34,675 bases of DNA, from positions 1 through 34,675 of the forward strand of contig JAGYJT010000031.1 in the NCBI GenBank assembly GCA_018401955.1, read 5' to 3'. The notes beneath the pieces are model-generated. The model was not told where the DNA came from, ran no database searches, and was given only the letters and a program-made list of their open reading frames with translations. How positions within the stretch are numbered: position 1 is the stretch's first letter; every line of letters begins with the position of its first letter. The position numbers were made by a program, and so were the translations under genes. Below, piece by piece: positions 5,368 to 18,400 of the stretch. Source of the stretch: Chitinophagales bacterium (GTDB lineage Bacteria; Bacteroidota; Bacteroidia; Chitinophagales; CAIOSU01).

Positions 5368-7812
5368 ATCCACATTCACCACCACAGTCACTTTTTTATA
5401 TTCCTTGTGTTGATTCAATTGCTCCAAGGCAGTTACAACAGCGGCTTTATCGGCAGGCAACATTTTGCTGTCTTTGGGTATTTTAATGAGGATGCTTTGC
5501 AGGTATTGGTTCTTTACGCGGCTTACAAACGGTGCCACCGGGCCCATTACTAAGCTGCTTACCTGGGGGGTAAGCATACCTTTGAGCCATTGAGCGGCTT
5601 CAAAAGTTAAGGCGCGGTCAATATGTTTTACCGTTATCTCAATCAAGCGGGTGTAGGGCGGGTAGTGGAAAGCCTGACGTACTTTCAATTCCTCTTCATA
5701 TAGCTGCTCCCATTTTCCATCGCGCACGGCCAGTACTACGGGGTGCTCGGGGTCCATGGCTTGTATCAACACCAAGCCTTGCTTATCTCTCCTACCCGCT
5801 CGGCCGCTCACCTGCTCCATCAATTGAAAGGCCCGTTCATGCGAACGAAAATCGGGGAAGGCCAAAAGCTGGTCGGCACTTAATATACCCACTAGGTTTA
5901 CATCCCCAAAGTCAAGGCCCTTGGTAACCATTTGCGTACCAACCAGCACATCCAGCTCACGGTTCTGAAACTGGTCGATAATCTTGTTATGTCCCTCTTT
6001 GCCGCGGGTACTGTCCAAATCAAAACGCGCCACCCTAATAGTCGGAAAAAAGATGGGTAGCTCCTCTTCTATCTTCTCGGTACCAAAACCGAATATACGG
6101 ATGTGCACCTGCCCGCAGTTTTCGCACTTGGGCGGCATCTCGCGCCCATAGCCGCAATAGTGGCAACGTAGGGTTTCGCTATGCTTATGGTACGTAAGGC
6201 TCACATCGCAGTTGCGGCACTTGGGTATCCAGCTGCAATTTACGCACATAAGGTATGGTGCAAAACCTCGTTTGTTTTGAAAAAGAATGACCTGCCCGTT
6301 CTGGTCAAAGCTGTGCTGCATTTGGTCCAACAACACCGGCGAGAAATGAGATTTCATTTGCTTTCGCTTGGTAAGGTCTTTCACATCTACAATGCGTATT
6401 TCGGGCAGGGCCGTGCCCCCATGTCGCTCCATAAGGCGGATATATGCATACTTGCCGTGCCTACCATTAAAGTAGCTCTCCAACGAAGGCGTGGCTGTGC
6501 CCAACAAGGTTTTGCATTTATGCAGGTGGGCTAAAAAAATGGCCGCATCCCTGCCGTGGTAGCGCGGGGCTGGGTCGTATTGCTTGTAAGAGTTTTCGTG
6601 CTCTTCATCAACTATAACCATGCCCAACTGCTGAAACGGCAAAAATACCGCCGAGCGGGCACCCAACACTATGGTGTATTCGCCAGTAAGCACTTTTTGC
6701 CAAATCTCAACTCGTTCTTGGTCGTTGAATTTGCTATGGTAGATGCCCACTTTATCGCCAAACTTTTCGCGCAGGCGGTTTATCATTTGGCCCGTAAGCG
6801 CTATTTCGGGCAATAGATAAAGCACTTGTTTGCCTTCGGCAATGGCCTGTTGTGCAAGGTGGAGGTATATCAGTGTTTTACCGCTACCTGTAACCCCATG
6901 CAGCAGCGCCACATCATGTTTCTCAAAGCCCGCTTCAAGCTCCGTAAGGGCCTGCTGCTGAACGGGCGTGAGCTCAATACCGCCAAGTGGTGGTCCATTT
7001 GCTACAACAGAAAGCCTACCTATCGTTTTATCATAAGCTACAACCAGCTCTTTTTCAATCAGCTTTTTTATCACCGAAGTATCCACGCCAGCCTTCTCGC
7101 ACACCTCTTTTCTGGATGCTTCGCCTTCAAGGGCCATTATTTCTAAAAACGCTACCAGTGCTTCTTGTTGTTTAGGTGCGCGCTTAAGTTCTTCGCCTCG
7201 GGCGGCTAGCTCATCCAGGCCCATATCATTGGCAGGGTGCAGGTATACTTCCTTTTTGGGTTTAAAGCGCTCCTCAAGCTCCTCCTTAATCAATATCACC
7301 CCTTTGCCCATCAAACTTTTTATGAGTGGATGGATAGCTCTTATATCAACTTGCTTTTGTAGGTCCTCAATCTTCAAAGGGCCTTCGTGGCGCAGGGTTT
7401 CGGCAATTACAAACTCTCTATCAGATAACTCTTCTTCCGCTTCTTCCCAATAAGGGTCCAATTCTATTATGGTGGTGCTATCCAACTTTAATGCCGAAGG
7501 CAGCGCAGCATTCATCACTTCGCCCAAGGTGCACAGGTAGTAGCTGGCCATCCATTGCCAAAACTGCAATTGCATGGGCAACACCACGGGCTCTTCATCG
7601 GCCAAGGCCAATATGCTTTTTACTATACCTAGTTCGGGCTTGATTTTATGCAGGCGCAAGACAATGGCCGTGTACATTTTCTGCTGCCTACCAAACTGCA
7701 CCACTACCCTATGCCCGGGCTGTATATTTCGGGCAAAATCAACAGGTACTTTATACGTGAAAGTGCCTTGCAGCTTAAGGGGTAAAATGATTTCGGCAAA
7801 GAGGTCGTACAT
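5362..7812 (-). CDS. priA: primosomal protein N', replication-restart helicase PriA
   Basis: An 816-residue protein with all PriA landmarks. Residues 1-100 form the 3'-DNA-binding domain. The helicase core has Walker A GVTGSGKT (306-313), DEEH (402-405), GTATPSLES (438-446), GTQMVTKGLDF (625-635) and QVSGRAGR (667-674). The zinc-binding insertion carries eight cysteines (C523, 526, 532, 535, 550, 553, 563, 566). PriA recognises stalled or collapsed forks and reloads the replicative helicase; its zinc module is needed for primosome assembly. Length is slightly above the E. coli protein. I chose the ATG at 7810-7812 (MYDLFAEIILPLKL); an open frame extends 25 codons upstream, but that stretch does not resemble the family. 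The glycosyltransferase lies downstream in the same direction, 116 bp away, probably unrelated in function. Confidence 0.97.
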   Translation of the reverse strand: MYDLFAEIILPLKLQGTFTYKVPVDFARNIQPGHRVVVQFGRQQKMYTAIVLRLHKIKPELGIVKSILALADEEPVVLPMQLQFWQWMASYYLCTLGEVMNAALPSALKLDSTTIIELDPYWEEAEEELSDREFVIAETLRHEGPLKIEDLQKQVDIRAIHPLIKSLMGKGVILIKEELEERFKPKKEVYLHPANDMGLDELAARGEELKRAPKQQEALVAFLEIMALEGEASRKEVCEKAGVDTSVIKKLIEKELVVAYDKTIGRLSVVANGPPLGGIELTPVQQQALTELEAGFEKHDVALLHGVTGSGKTLIYLHLAQQAIAEGKQVLYLLPEIALTGQMINRLREKFGDKVGIYHSKFNDQERVEIWQKVLTGEYTIVLGARSAVFLPFQQLGMVIVDEEHENSYKQYDPAPRYHGRDAAIFLAHLHKCKTLLGTATPSLESYFNGRHGKYAYIRLMERHGGTALPEIRIVDVKDLTKRKQMKSHFSPVLLDQMQHSFDQNGQVILFQNKRGFAPYLMCVNCSWIPKCRNCDVSLTYHKHSETLRCHYCGYGREMPPKCENCGQVHIRIFGFGTEKIEEELPIFFPTIRVARFDLDSTRGKEGHNKIIDQFQNRELDVLVGTQMVTKGLDFGDVNLVGILSADQLLAFPDFRSHERAFQLMEQVSGRAGRRDKQGLVLIQAMDPEHPVVLAVRDGKWEQLYEEELKVRQAFHYPPYTRLIEITVKHIDRALTFEAAQWLKGMLTPQVSSLVMGPVAPFVSRVKNQYLQSILIKIPKDSKMLPADKAAVVTALEQLNQHKEYKKVTVVVNVDP

Positions 7813-7969
7813 GGATTGTAAAATTACATGGATGTAGTGAAAGGAAATAATGCATTTTTTACTACCATTTATATATTGCATGCACATTTTAAATCATAAC
7901 TTATTACATTGGCAATCAGTCATCTACATTTAACTAATCAAAAGTTTCAATTTTAAGTGAAAAATTAAT

Positions 7970-8001
7970 TTTGAAATAACGTTTGATTAATACTATATTT
8001 A
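7970..8001 (+). promoter_or_regulatory. putative Bacteroidota-type promoter for the adhesin pair
   Basis: TTTG at 7970-7973 is followed after 20 bp by TATATTTA at 7994-8001. This approximates the Bacteroidota -33 TTTG / -7 TAnnTTTG pattern. The region is strongly AT-rich and lies 68 bp upstream of the first gene of the surface-protein pair. The -7 match is imperfect at the last base. Prediction only. Confidence 0.45.
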
Positions 8002-8069
8002 GAATGTAAATTTCGCAGGCAAGCTAGTTGTTCCCCGCCTTTCTTAGGTTGCCTACTAAAATCCGATAA

Positions 8070-8471
8070 ATGAAAAAAACAGTGCTGTTCTGTGCCTTCA
8101 TGGCAATGTTCACTCTAGGCGCTTTTGCCCAGAATATTGGGGGATATATTGTTACAAATCTGGTTACTTACGACCAAGCCAAACTAACTACAGCTTTGGA
8201 TAAGTGCCGCTTTGACAACTACCGCAAATATGATGAGCGTGTAACCCTAACCTTTGAAGATGGCACCACCGTTGAGCTGCTATCGGTTGTAGAAATGCAA
8301 CATGAAGGCTTGGCTTGTGATACCAAAATTATTACACCGAGTACCCATAAGCAGCAAAACGTTTTTATCCTGCACCCTGATGGATATATTCTAGAAACGG
8401 TTCGAAAAGGCAAAAACTCTAACGACCGCAAAATGGAAATGGTAAATGACGCTAAAAAGGGCAAACCATGA
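8070..8471 (+). CDS. small secreted protein coupled to the SprB-repeat adhesin
   Basis: A 133-residue protein with a textbook signal peptide ([20 protein letters not shown], cleavage before QNIGG). The mature part of about 113 residues contains two cysteines (in ALDKCRF and GLACDTK) that could form a disulfide. It has a beta-rich middle ([20 protein letters not shown]) and a basic C terminus ([21 protein letters not shown]). There is no T9SS sorting domain or lipobox, so it is predicted to be periplasmic. Its TGA overlaps the ATG of the adhesin as ATGA (8468-8471), so the two are probably translationally coupled. This suggests a partner or chaperone role for the adhesin, but I recognise no family and this is inference. 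Confidence 0.72.
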   Translation: MKKTVLFCAFMAMFTLGAFAQNIGGYIVTNLVTYDQAKLTTALDKCRFDNYRKYDERVTLTFEDGTTVELLSVVEMQHEGLACDTKIITPSTHKQQNVFILHPDGYILETVRKGKNSNDRKMEMVNDAKKGKP

Positions 8472-11400
8472 AAATTGTATATACAATAATATTTGGGATG
8501 CTCTTCTCAAGCATTTCGCTGTTTGCGCAGCCATCAAATGATTTGTGCCAAAATGCCACCAACATTGGCTCACCATCGCTCAACCAACAATTGTGCTCGG
8601 CCGGCACCAATGTGGATGCCAATCCAGAGTTTCCTTACCCATTTCAAAACATTTGTGCGGTAGGTGGCGGTATGGCCAGCCCGGCCGATGATGTTTGGTT
8701 TACCGTAACCACCCCTGCCGGTGCAAACGAATTGGCCATTAATCTTACAGGCACTCTACCCAGCTATAATATCGGCATTTATAGTGGGTCATGTGGTTCA
8801 CTTTCGGGCTTAGGGTGTGCTACAACAGGTGGGCCTGGTGGCATAAATACCACTATACGCCCAGTGATACAAAACACTACCTACTATATACAAGTAAGTG
8901 GCAACGGTGTTGGTGTGCAAGGTACCTTTAACCTATGCATACGGCCACAAGAAAATGCTAACCTATGTGTAGTACAATCCAATATTACGGCCACCCCACC
9001 GCCTACCAATGGAAGTTATAACCCTGGCACCGTAGTCACTTTCTGTTACTCAGTAACAGATTTTAGCCAGCAAAGCGCCAACTGGTTTCATGGTATATCA
9101 ATTCAATTAGGTGGAGGCTGGCAACCTGGAAGCGTAACCTCAGTAAGTGCTCCCGCTTCGTGCGATGGCAACGGGGTTTGGCTTTTCGTTAACTCTGTAA
9201 GCAGTTCGGCCACAGGCAACACGGTGGGTCCCGGTTTCTTTTACGATTCAAGCTCAGGCGGACCGTTAGATGGCAACCCAGGTAATAATTTTGGAGACAA
9301 CTGTACCAACAATACTTGGACATTCTGTTGGACGGCAACCGTGCCTGTGCTAAGCGCCAACCAATGTCAAACTTCCAACCCCGACCTCAGTGTAAGTGTA
9401 ATGCAATACGGTGACGGACAAACAGGTTCATGGAGCAGTGTATCTTGTACTGCCAACCCAGCATTTAACTTTAGTTCGATTCTGGAGTGTTGCGAGCAAC
9501 CATTAATTACAGTGTTTGACGAAACTTGCCCTAATGCCTGTGATGGTATTGCCATAGCCGAAGGGCAAGGTGGTACCGCACCTTATACATATGCTTGGGC
9601 CAGCGGGAGTACTACTGATACTGCAAGTGCCTTGTGTAGCGGTAGCGTAAACGTAACCGTAACGGATGACGTTGGTTGCGAAGCCATTACTACCGTAATT
9701 ATTAACTCAGGGGGTAATTTGAACATAAATACCGCTGGCGCCGACGAAACTTGCATTGGAGCCGCTGACGGTAAGGCATGGGTAGTAAATGCTAGTCCAA
9801 GCCTCACCTATACTTGGAACACGGTACCGCCTCAAAATGGCGACACTGCCTTTGCACTAACGGCGGGCGCATACCAAGTAATAGGTACCGGAACCGCTGG
9901 GTGCGCTGATACCGCTACCGTAACTATCGGCTCTGGCAATAACTTTACTGTGGGGCTGGCTAAAAACGATATTTCGTGCAACGGCCTAGTGGATGGTAAG
10001 GCTTGGGTAGTGAGTGGCAATGCAAACTTTACCTATAATTGGAACACCGTTCCACCGCAAATTGGTGACACTGCTTTTGGTCTTGCCGTGGGCACCTATG
10101 AGCTTATAGCCACAGGGCCTGCCGGATGCGCTGATACCGCAACGATAAACATTACAGAACCTGCACCACTTACCGCAACAGCTACCGCAGATACAACTAA
10201 CTGTGGCGGCTCAGCTACGGGCAACACATATGGTGTTGGTGCGGGCGGCACTATTGGTAGCGGCTATGCGTATAGTTGGAACAGTGTGCCGGTACAAAAT
10301 ACCGCAACGGCAACAAACCTAGCACCAGGTACTTATACGGTAATAGTTACCGATGCTAACGGCTGCACCGCTACCGCAGATGCTACTGTGGTAAGCACCC
10401 CAAGTTTTACTACCAGTACTGGATTTACGGATGCTACTTGCTTTGGTACCGATGATGGAAAGGCTTGGGCAGTACCTTCAGGTGGGCAACCTCCTTTTAC
10501 CACGGTATGGAGCACTGTTCCTCCCCAAAACACGGATACTGCTTTTAATTTAGCCCCGGGATTATATGACGTAACTATTACTGATGCCAATAATTGTAGC
10601 GACCAGTTTACATTTATTATCAGCGAACCGAACCAAATAACCAGCACGCCTAGCATCACCGATGTTAGTTGCAATGGGCTTAGCGACGGTGAAATCACCC
10701 TTTCAACAAATGGCGGTGTAGGGCCATATAGTTACCTATGGTCAGACAATAGCACTAACGCAACAGCCAGCACTTTAATAGCTGGTACCTATAGTGTGGA
10801 TATAACCGACTCCAACGGTTGTGCCATTAACGTAGGCAACTTAATAGTTAACGAGCCAGCTACACTTACCCTAGTTGCTACGCCCGATAGCGTGCCGTGT
10901 TATGGTGGGTTTAATGGTAGCATTGCCCTTGCGGTAAATGGTGGCACACCCACCTACACTTATCTTTGGAGCAACAACCGTGTAAACCAAAACCTTACTT
11001 TTATTACCGCAGGTTCTTACAGCGTAACGGTAACCGATAGAAATGGGTGTATTGATAGCACATCGGCAACGGTAGAGCAACCAGATAGTTTTGCAATAAC
11101 TGTAGCATCTATTAACGTAACTTGTTTTGGAAGCGATGATGGTAGCATAGATGTAACAGTAAGTGGCGCAACGCCTCCGTACCAATACCAATGGTCGGCC
11201 AATACCAATAACTTTACCGGCTCAAGCCTTACTGGTCTTGATGGTGCTACCTACCAAGTAACCGTTACTGATGGCAACAATTGCACCACATCGCGCTCAA
11301 TTAGGATAAATGAGCCTACCCGTTTCCGTACATTGTTGAGCCAAAGTATTGATAGTACAAGCTGCGACGGCATTATTTTAGAAGGCAGTATAACCAACAA

Positions 11401-12313
11401 TACCAACGGCGGCACACAGCCCTTTTCATATAACTGGAGCAGTGGCGATACTACCCGAGACATTACCAGCGACTTGGTTTTTGGCACCTATACGGTTACC
11501 TCAACCGACGGCAATGGCTGCACCGATACTGCCACAATAACCCTTAACCCTAAAGAATTACTTACAGTAACCTTGCTCACTGATTCGTCTGGTTGTTACG
11601 GCGATAGCAGCGGCACCGCGGAGGTACTTATTGCTGGTGGCAGAAAACCTTACACTATAATTTGGGCTGACCTTGATTCATCAAACACTAAATACGTTCG
11701 TAACCTTGGCCCGGGCAACTATGATGTAATGGTAGTAGACGCCAAAGGTTGTGATACCTCAATGAACTTTACCATAACAGAGCAACCAGCAATGGGCATT
11801 ACCGTACCCGATACCATTTCGCAAACATTTGGGCTAGACACCTCTTTTACGGGCACGATTAATGGTGTTAGACCATTTGATGTTAGTTCCATTTTGTGGA
11901 GCCCTTCGGAATGGTTTAGCTGCGATGATTGTATTGACCCTACCGTTACCGCTATTAGGCAACGTGCATACATTGTGGAGCTTAATGTTAATGGCTGCCT
12001 ATACTATGATACGCTGCAACTGATGATAAATTATGGGCCTGATCCATATTACATCCCAAATGCATTTTCGCCAAACGGCGACGGTGTAAATGACTACTTC
12101 CAAATATTTGGAATAGGTATTAAGGAAGCTAAATTTACCATATACAACCGTTGGGGAGGACAAGTATTTACGGGCGAAGGTATAAATGCCACATGGGATG
12201 GAACCTACAACGGTAAGCAAGCCGAAGTAGGTACGTATGTGTATAATGTGCACCTTATATACCTCGACCAGCGCACCGAGCGAATAACAGGCTCTTTAAT
12301 ACTTTTACGCTAG
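8468..12313 (+). CDS. giant SprB-repeat surface adhesin, T9SS type B sorting domain
   Basis: A 1281-residue secreted protein. Residues 1-21 are a signal peptide (cleavage near LFAQ). Residues 22-160 form a jelly-roll (PPC-like) module (PSNDLCQNA...DDVWFTV...[10 protein letters not shown]...YYIQVSG). Residues 165-340 are a Cys-rich module that I do not recognise. About 342-1120 hold ten SprB-type repeats of roughly 75-80 residues, with the signature D-x-x-C-x-G-x-x-D-G-x-A near the start and TYxVTVTDxNGC near the end. The last 85 residues ([17 protein letters not shown]...[10 protein letters not shown]...WDGTYNG...GTYVYNV) are the gliding-motility/CHU_C type B sorting domain. Such proteins cross the outer membrane by T9SS and act in gliding or adhesion. 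Spacing of 4 nt overlap links it to the small secreted gene before it; a hairpin follows. Confidence 0.93.
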   Translation: MKIVYTIIFGMLFSSISLFAQPSNDLCQNATNIGSPSLNQQLCSAGTNVDANPEFPYPFQNICAVGGGMASPADDVWFTVTTPAGANELAINLTGTLPSYNIGIYSGSCGSLSGLGCATTGGPGGINTTIRPVIQNTTYYIQVSGNGVGVQGTFNLCIRPQENANLCVVQSNITATPPPTNGSYNPGTVVTFCYSVTDFSQQSANWFHGISIQLGGGWQPGSVTSVSAPASCDGNGVWLFVNSVSSSATGNTVGPGFFYDSSSGGPLDGNPGNNFGDNCTNNTWTFCWTATVPVLSANQCQTSNPDLSVSVMQYGDGQTGSWSSVSCTANPAFNFSSILECCEQPLITVFDETCPNACDGIAIAEGQGGTAPYTYAWASGSTTDTASALCSGSVNVTVTDDVGCEAITTVIINSGGNLNINTAGADETCIGAADGKAWVVNASPSLTYTWNTVPPQNGDTAFALTAGAYQVIGTGTAGCADTATVTIGSGNNFTVGLAKNDISCNGLVDGKAWVVSGNANFTYNWNTVPPQIGDTAFGLAVGTYELIATGPAGCADTATINITEPAPLTATATADTTNCGGSATGNTYGVGAGGTIGSGYAYSWNSVPVQNTATATNLAPGTYTVIVTDANGCTATADATVVSTPSFTTSTGFTDATCFGTDDGKAWAVPSGGQPPFTTVWSTVPPQNTDTAFNLAPGLYDVTITDANNCSDQFTFIISEPNQITSTPSITDVSCNGLSDGEITLSTNGGVGPYSYLWSDNSTNATASTLIAGTYSVDITDSNGCAINVGNLIVNEPATLTLVATPDSVPCYGGFNGSIALAVNGGTPTYTYLWSNNRVNQNLTFITAGSYSVTVTDRNGCIDSTSATVEQPDSFAITVASINVTCFGSDDGSIDVTVSGATPPYQYQWSANTNNFTGSSLTGLDGATYQVTVTDGNNCTTSRSIRINEPTRFRTLLSQSIDSTSCDGIILEGSITNNTNGGTQPFSYNWSSGDTTRDITSDLVFGTYTVTSTDGNGCTDTATITLNPKELLTVTLLTDSSGCYGDSSGTAEVLIAGGRKPYTIIWADLDSSNTKYVRNLGPGNYDVMVVDAKGCDTSMNFTITEQPAMGITVPDTISQTFGLDTSFTGTINGVRPFDVSSILWSPSEWFSCDDCIDPTVTAIRQRAYIVELNVNGCLYYDTLQLMINYGPDPYYIPNAFSPNGDGVNDYFQIFGIGIKEAKFTIYNRWGGQVFTGEGINATWDGTYNGKQAEVGTYVYNVHLIYLDQRTERITGSLILLR

Positions 12314-12328
12314 GTGCAAAACCGTACA

Positions 12329-12361
12329 AAACTAACGCTTGTTAGTTTGCAACAATTTTTT
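12329..12361 (+). terminator. hairpin with T-tract after the SprB-repeat gene
   Basis: AAACTAAC (12329-12336) pairs perfectly with GTTAGTTT (12341-12348) around a GCTT loop. A T6 run lies at 12356-12361, seven bases after the stem. The stem is short and AT-rich, so termination may be weak. It lies 15 bp after the stop codon. Confidence 0.5.
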
Positions 12362-12422
12362 ATTAAAACACATTAATTTTAAATTATCGACTTAACTCGT
12401 TAAGAAAAGGTTATTTTTTTCG

Positions 12423-12474
12423 TACCTTCAAATTTCGAGAAAATAAAAATCTGACAATCCGACAATCCGACGTT
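12423..12474 (+). promoter_or_regulatory. possible -7 element and octamer repeat before the giant adhesin
   Basis: TACCTTCA at 12423-12430 resembles the TAnnTTTG -7 element, 46 bp upstream of the ATG at 12477; a good TTTG -33 element is not seen. Between it and the start codon lie three octamers at 12451, 12459 and 12467 (CTGACAAT, CCGACAAT, CCGACGTT). No Shine-Dalgarno site is present. Confidence 0.35.
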
Positions 12475-12476
12475 CT

Positions 12477-15400
12477 ATGAAATTTTTTACAAAACTAAGT
12501 GCGAAGACACTATACGTGTGTCTAATCGCATTTGCACCTATGCTAGCGCTCGCACAGCCAGCAAATGACCTTTGTGCAGATGCAATTTTGATAACCTGCA
12601 ATGATACCCTAAGTGGTACCAACGTAGATGCCACAAATACAGGCAATGGTGGCTTTTGCGGCACTACCCCCGGCTCTGCAGGTGTATGGTATCGGTTTGT
12701 GGGCAATGGTGATGAAGTAACTGCTTCAACCTGCCTTACAGCCTCTTTCGATTCAAAAATCAACGTTTACTCGGGCACTTGCGGAGCTTTAGCATGTGTT
12801 GTTGGCAACGATGATGACTGTGGCACCCGATCATCGGTCACTTTCAATACCGCTGTTGGTACCGACTATTACATATTGGTAACTGGTTTTGGCTCGGCTA
12901 CTAGTGCATTTACTATAGATGTAAGTTGCATTACACCTCCGCCAGCTCCTGCCAACGATTTGTGTACCGCTGCTACGCTAGTAGCTTGTGGAGATTCAAT
13001 TGGTTCGAGTAACTTATCAGCTACTAATACCGACCAACCAACTGCCACCTGCGGTACGGCTCCCGGAGGCCCAGGTGTTTGGTTCCGTTTTGTAGGTAAC
13101 GGTGATATTGTTACAGCTGCTACTTGTGCAACAGCATCGTATGATTCGAAACTTAACGTATATTCTGGTGCCTGCGGTGTGGCAAACTTGGTATGTGTAG
13201 GTGGCAATGATGATGGATGCGGTACGCGCTCTTCATTTACGTTCCCCAGTACAGTTGGTGTTGACTATTATATTTTGGTTACTGGCTTCGGTGGTGCTAC
13301 CAGCAATTTTATTTTTACTATTGATTGTGTTACCCCTCCGCCAAACGATGTTTGCGCAAATGCAACACCAATTGCTTGTGCCAATGGCGTGGTATACGGT
13401 TTTAACAGTGGTGCTACTAACGTAGGCAATCCTGCAACTTGTGGCACTGCACCCGGCAGCGCTGCCGTATGGTACACGTTTGCTGGTACGGGCGAGTTTG
13501 TTACGCTCTCTACCTGCGATTCTTCTAACTACAACACCAAATTGAATGTTTACAGGGGCTCATGCGGCAACTTTACCTGTATAACGGGTAATGATAACAA
13601 CGGTGCGTGCACTGGCGCAACCAATAGCTCCGAAGTTAAATTCCAATCAGTACTTGATAGTACTTATTACATATTGGTATCAGGTTTAGGTACTGCTTCG
13701 GGCAACTTTGGCTTAAGTATTACTTGTGCCGCTACCCAAGCTGCTAACGATTCATGTATTAATGCACAACCAATTACTTGTGCTACTGGCACCGTTTCGG
13801 GTAGTAATATAGTAGCCACCGGCAACGGTGACCCAACCTCAAGCTGTGGTAGCGTAACACCAGGCGCTTATGGGGTGTGGTACACCTTTACTGGCACTGG
13901 CGATGGCGTAACACTCTCTACATGTGCTGCAGGTACCAACTTTGATACTAAATTGAATGTATACTCTGGCACTTGCACCAGCCCTGTGTGCGTTACCGGA
14001 AACGACAATAACAGTGCTTGTACGGCTAACACTAACTCATCGGCACTAAGCTTTAACTCTGTATTGGGCACCCAATATTATGTTTTAGTAAGCGGTAACT
14101 CAGGAGCCAATGGAAACTTTGACTTAAGTATAGTTTGCACACCGCCTCCTGCCAACGATTCGTGTATAAACGCAACAACAGTTACCTGCGGCACCACCGT
14201 TGCAGGTAGTAATATTGGAGCAACGGGTGCTGGGCAGCCAACGGCATCGTGTACAACTACCCCAGGCTCTTTCGGCGTATGGTACAAGTATACAGGCACC
14301 GGCCAGTACACGGTATTTTCAACTTGTAATGCGGCTAGTTTTGATACTAAACTGAATGTATATTCGGGTACATGTGCAGCACTTACTTGCGTAACTGGTA
14401 ACGACAACTTTACCTCGGCCTGCTCAGCAAACAGTTCGCGCGCAGGCTTCCAATCGGTATTAGGAACCGAATATTATGTGTTAGTAACTGGGCTTGGCTC
14501 TGCAACGGGTACCTTTACTCTTACAACCACTTGTTATGGGGGCATTACGGCAGCAATCGATTCGTGCACAGGCACTTACACTGCTATATCAAACGATACG
14601 ATAAATAGTGCCTTGGCCATTACTAGGGATACGTTGAACATCACAACTAACCCGTTTGATACCATAAGCGACTTAAATGTAATTGTTGAAGCTAACCATA
14701 CTTGGGTTGGAGATTTATTCGTAATCCTTACACATCTTTCATCTGGTACCGTAGATACTTTGGTGAGCAGGCCTGGTAGCTTAACATCTACAACTTGCAG
14801 CCAAAATAACATCAATGCTAAGTTTGACGATTCAGCATTAAGCCCAATAATTTGTGGTCCTACTACCGGTACTGATTCTAGCGCACTTGAAAAAGGTCCA
14901 TATCAGCCTTTCCGTCCATTAGCCATATTCAACGGTAACTTGATTGGTGGTGAATGGGAAATGAAAATTGTTGATGCCGTAAGCGGAGATAATGGTAAGC
15001 TACTTACTTGGTGCCTTGAACCAACATTGCTGCCATACTCTTGTACCAACCCTGTAGCTACATTTAGCGATAGCTGTAACCCAGCCAACAGTGCATTCTT
15101 CATTTTCGTGGATGTTACTGATTTGGGCAATGCTCCTTCGCTTGATATTACCAATTCGGTAAACGGAACGGTAGTTACTGCAAGTGCGGTTGGCCGTTAT
15201 GTAGTTGGTCCGTTTACACCAAGTACTCTAGTAGATGTAACCTTAACCAATACCGCAAGCGGTAGTTGCTTATTAACCCAAACAGGGCTTACAGCGGCTT
15301 GTGTAGCGCAAAACCCTTGTGTAAATCCTACCGCAACTATCAATGCCATTTGTAACCCTACCGATGGTAGCAACTTTTACGTTGAAGTGGAGGTAACCGA

Positions 15401-18400
15401 TATTGGCAGTGGCCCATCATTAACTATTAGCAATACACTAGATGGTACAACTATACCTGTAACCAGCAGCGGTACATACACTGCTGGGCCATTTGCAAAT
15501 AGTGGTGTGGTAGACGTAACGCTTGCCAACGATACCGCCGCAGGTTGTAATGTGGTAGCCCTTGCCCTTACCAACGATTGTACGCCAGTTTGCACCACTG
15601 GAGTATTTGCAGGCAACGATACTACAATTTGCGCTGGACAACAAGTAAGCTTAGGCGACCCAGCAACTGCCGGCAACATTGTTGCTCAGTTTGAAGACTT
15701 TAACGCATGCACCCTGCCACAAGGTTGGACTATAAACAATTTAGTAGGTCTAGATGATTGGGAAATTGGATTGCCTGCTTTCGATAACGGACCAAACTTT
15801 GATGGTATTAACGGAACCTGCATGGTATTTTTTGATGATGATGCAGCAGGTAATGGTGCCGTAAATACTGTGGAAATGTTGTCGCCCCCAATTGATGCAA
15901 CTGGCTTTGTTACTGCCGAACTAAGTCTTGACCTATGGTTTTCTGCCTTTGAGTTTGGTAATAATTTCCCAAGCGATTTCTCTATTTCGGTTTGGGATGG
16001 CAATGCCTATCAAATACTACAAAGCGGTAATAATGATATAGGGGGCTCTTCATGGGATCAATTTGTAGATACTACATACAACCTTACACCGTATTTAAAC
16101 AGTGCTTTGCATATCCGTTTCCTTTACTACGACGGAGAAGGTTGGAACCTATATGTTGGCTTTGATAACTTTACTATCAATGCTACCGTACCTGCCCAAG
16201 GTACTTATACTTGGACACCAGCAACAGGGTTGGATGATGCTAATTCTTCTATTCCTGTAGCATCGCCAACCACAACAACTACTTATATAGTTGATTATGT
16301 TGATGGCCTTTGCTCTTATAGCGATACAGTAACTATTACGGTTAACCCATTACCTACAGTTGCTATTGCTGGTGCTGGAAGTGCCTATTGCGTTACCGAA
16401 ACTTCTCCGGTTCAACTATTCGGATTGCCTGCAGGTGGTACCTTTGGCGGTGCTGGGGTAACTGGCAGCACTTTTGTACCGAGCAGCGCAGGTGCCGGTA
16501 CCCAAGTACTTACTTACAGCTTTACTGATGGAAATAGCTGCACGAATACAGATGTTGATACCGTTGTGGTTAACCCTCAACCAACAGTTTCTCTAACAGC
16601 AAATAGAACATTGTATTGCATATTTGATGTTGCAGACACTTTATTTACCTCACCAGCTGGCGGTACACTTTCGGGCAATGGCGTTAATGGCAACTTATTT
16701 GAGCCATCAGTTGCGGGTGCTGGTTCGCATACTATATCATACGTTTACCAAGATGCCATAACTGGTTGTGCAGATACTGCAACGCTAACATTGAATGTGG
16801 TAGAAATACCAGTAACATTTAACACACCTGGTGGCCCTTATTGTGCAGAAGATACTAACCGTGTATCACTTTCAGTATCGCCAGCCGGTGGTACATTTAT
16901 TGGCCCAGGTGTAACCAATGGTCAATTTCAGCCCAGTGCTGCAGGTCCGGGAGTACATACAATCGTGTACTTAATTGATTCGTTTATCAACTATCAGTTG
17001 GATACTAGTTGTGTTTATACCCCGATTACGCCACCGGCTAATCCAAACTCAGTGGTACTGGGTGATGATGTATTGAGTAGTGCTATCACCCTTCCATTCC
17101 CGTTCAAGTTTTATGGCCAACCCAAAACCGCCATTAAAATCAGCTCAAACGGATGGATTAGCTTTAATACGGCGCTTACAGGCAGTGCATTAGGAAACAC
17201 ATTGCTACCTAATGCAGGTGTACCAAATGACATTATTGCAGGTATGTGGGACGATTTGGTATCACCTACCGTAAACTATTATACCATAGGCACCGCTCCT
17301 AACAGAAGATTTGTAGTAGACTTCTTTGAAAGCCGCCACTTTGGGGGGGCAGCTGGTTCGGTTCAATTCCAAATAGTATTGCACGAAACCTCAAACTTGG
17401 TTCAAATACTGTGTGTTTCTTGTGCAGCCGACGCAAGTTCGCCAAGCGCAACCCAAGGTATTGAGAATGCAACTGGTACCCAAGGCATTACCGTACCTGG
17501 CCGTGGCGATAGTGGCTGGTCAGCTTTTGCTGATTGCACCTCATTTATACCAACAGGCTGTACTTTTAGCGAATCGCAAGATGTAACTGTCAATCCGACC
17601 CCTACCGCAAGTGCTGGTAATGACACCAGCATTTGTTTGGGAGGGACTGCGACAATTACAGCGTCGGGTGGTACATCTTACCTATGGAACAATGGTGAGA
17701 CTACTGCTACTATAAATGTTAGCCCTGCAGCAACTACGTCTTACAATGTACAAGTTACCAGCGCTGACGGTTGTGTAGATCGTGATACCATGGTAGTTAC
17801 CGTATTACCTACCCCAGTGGTTAGCTTACCAGACCCAACAATTTGCCAAGGTAGCAACACTACATTAGATGCAGGCAACGCAGGTGCAACATTTGCTTGG
17901 AGCACAGCCGCATCAACACAAACCATTAATGTAACTGCGGCAGGCGACTATATTGTTACGGTTACCTTACCTTCAGGTTGCTCAAATACCGATACGGCAA
18001 CAGTAACCATAAGCACCAGCTTAACCGTTAACCCAGGCAACCCAGGTATTTGCCCTGGTGACACCGCAACGTTGAATGCTGGCAACCCTGGTGCATCTTA
18101 TGTATGGAGCACGGGAGCATTATCTCAAACAATACAGGTTAATACCGCTGGAACTTATACCGTGGTAGTAACAGATGCTAATAACTGTACAGGTACTGGT
18201 AGCAGCACCGTAACCATCAATGCTGAGCCTACAGTTAACTTGGCCGACCCTACTATTTGTGTAGGTAGCACCACCAACCTTAGCGCTGGCAATACCGGAG
18301 CATCTTTTAATTGGAGCACTGGCGACAATACGCAAACCATTACTGTAAGTAACGGTGGCAACTATATTGTAACCGTTACCAATAGCCTTGGATGTGAAGG

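Noticed and set aside
7813..7887. Extended PriA start at 7887
   Set aside because: The extra 25 residues do not resemble PriA N termini, and the internal ATG at 7812 gives the standard start.
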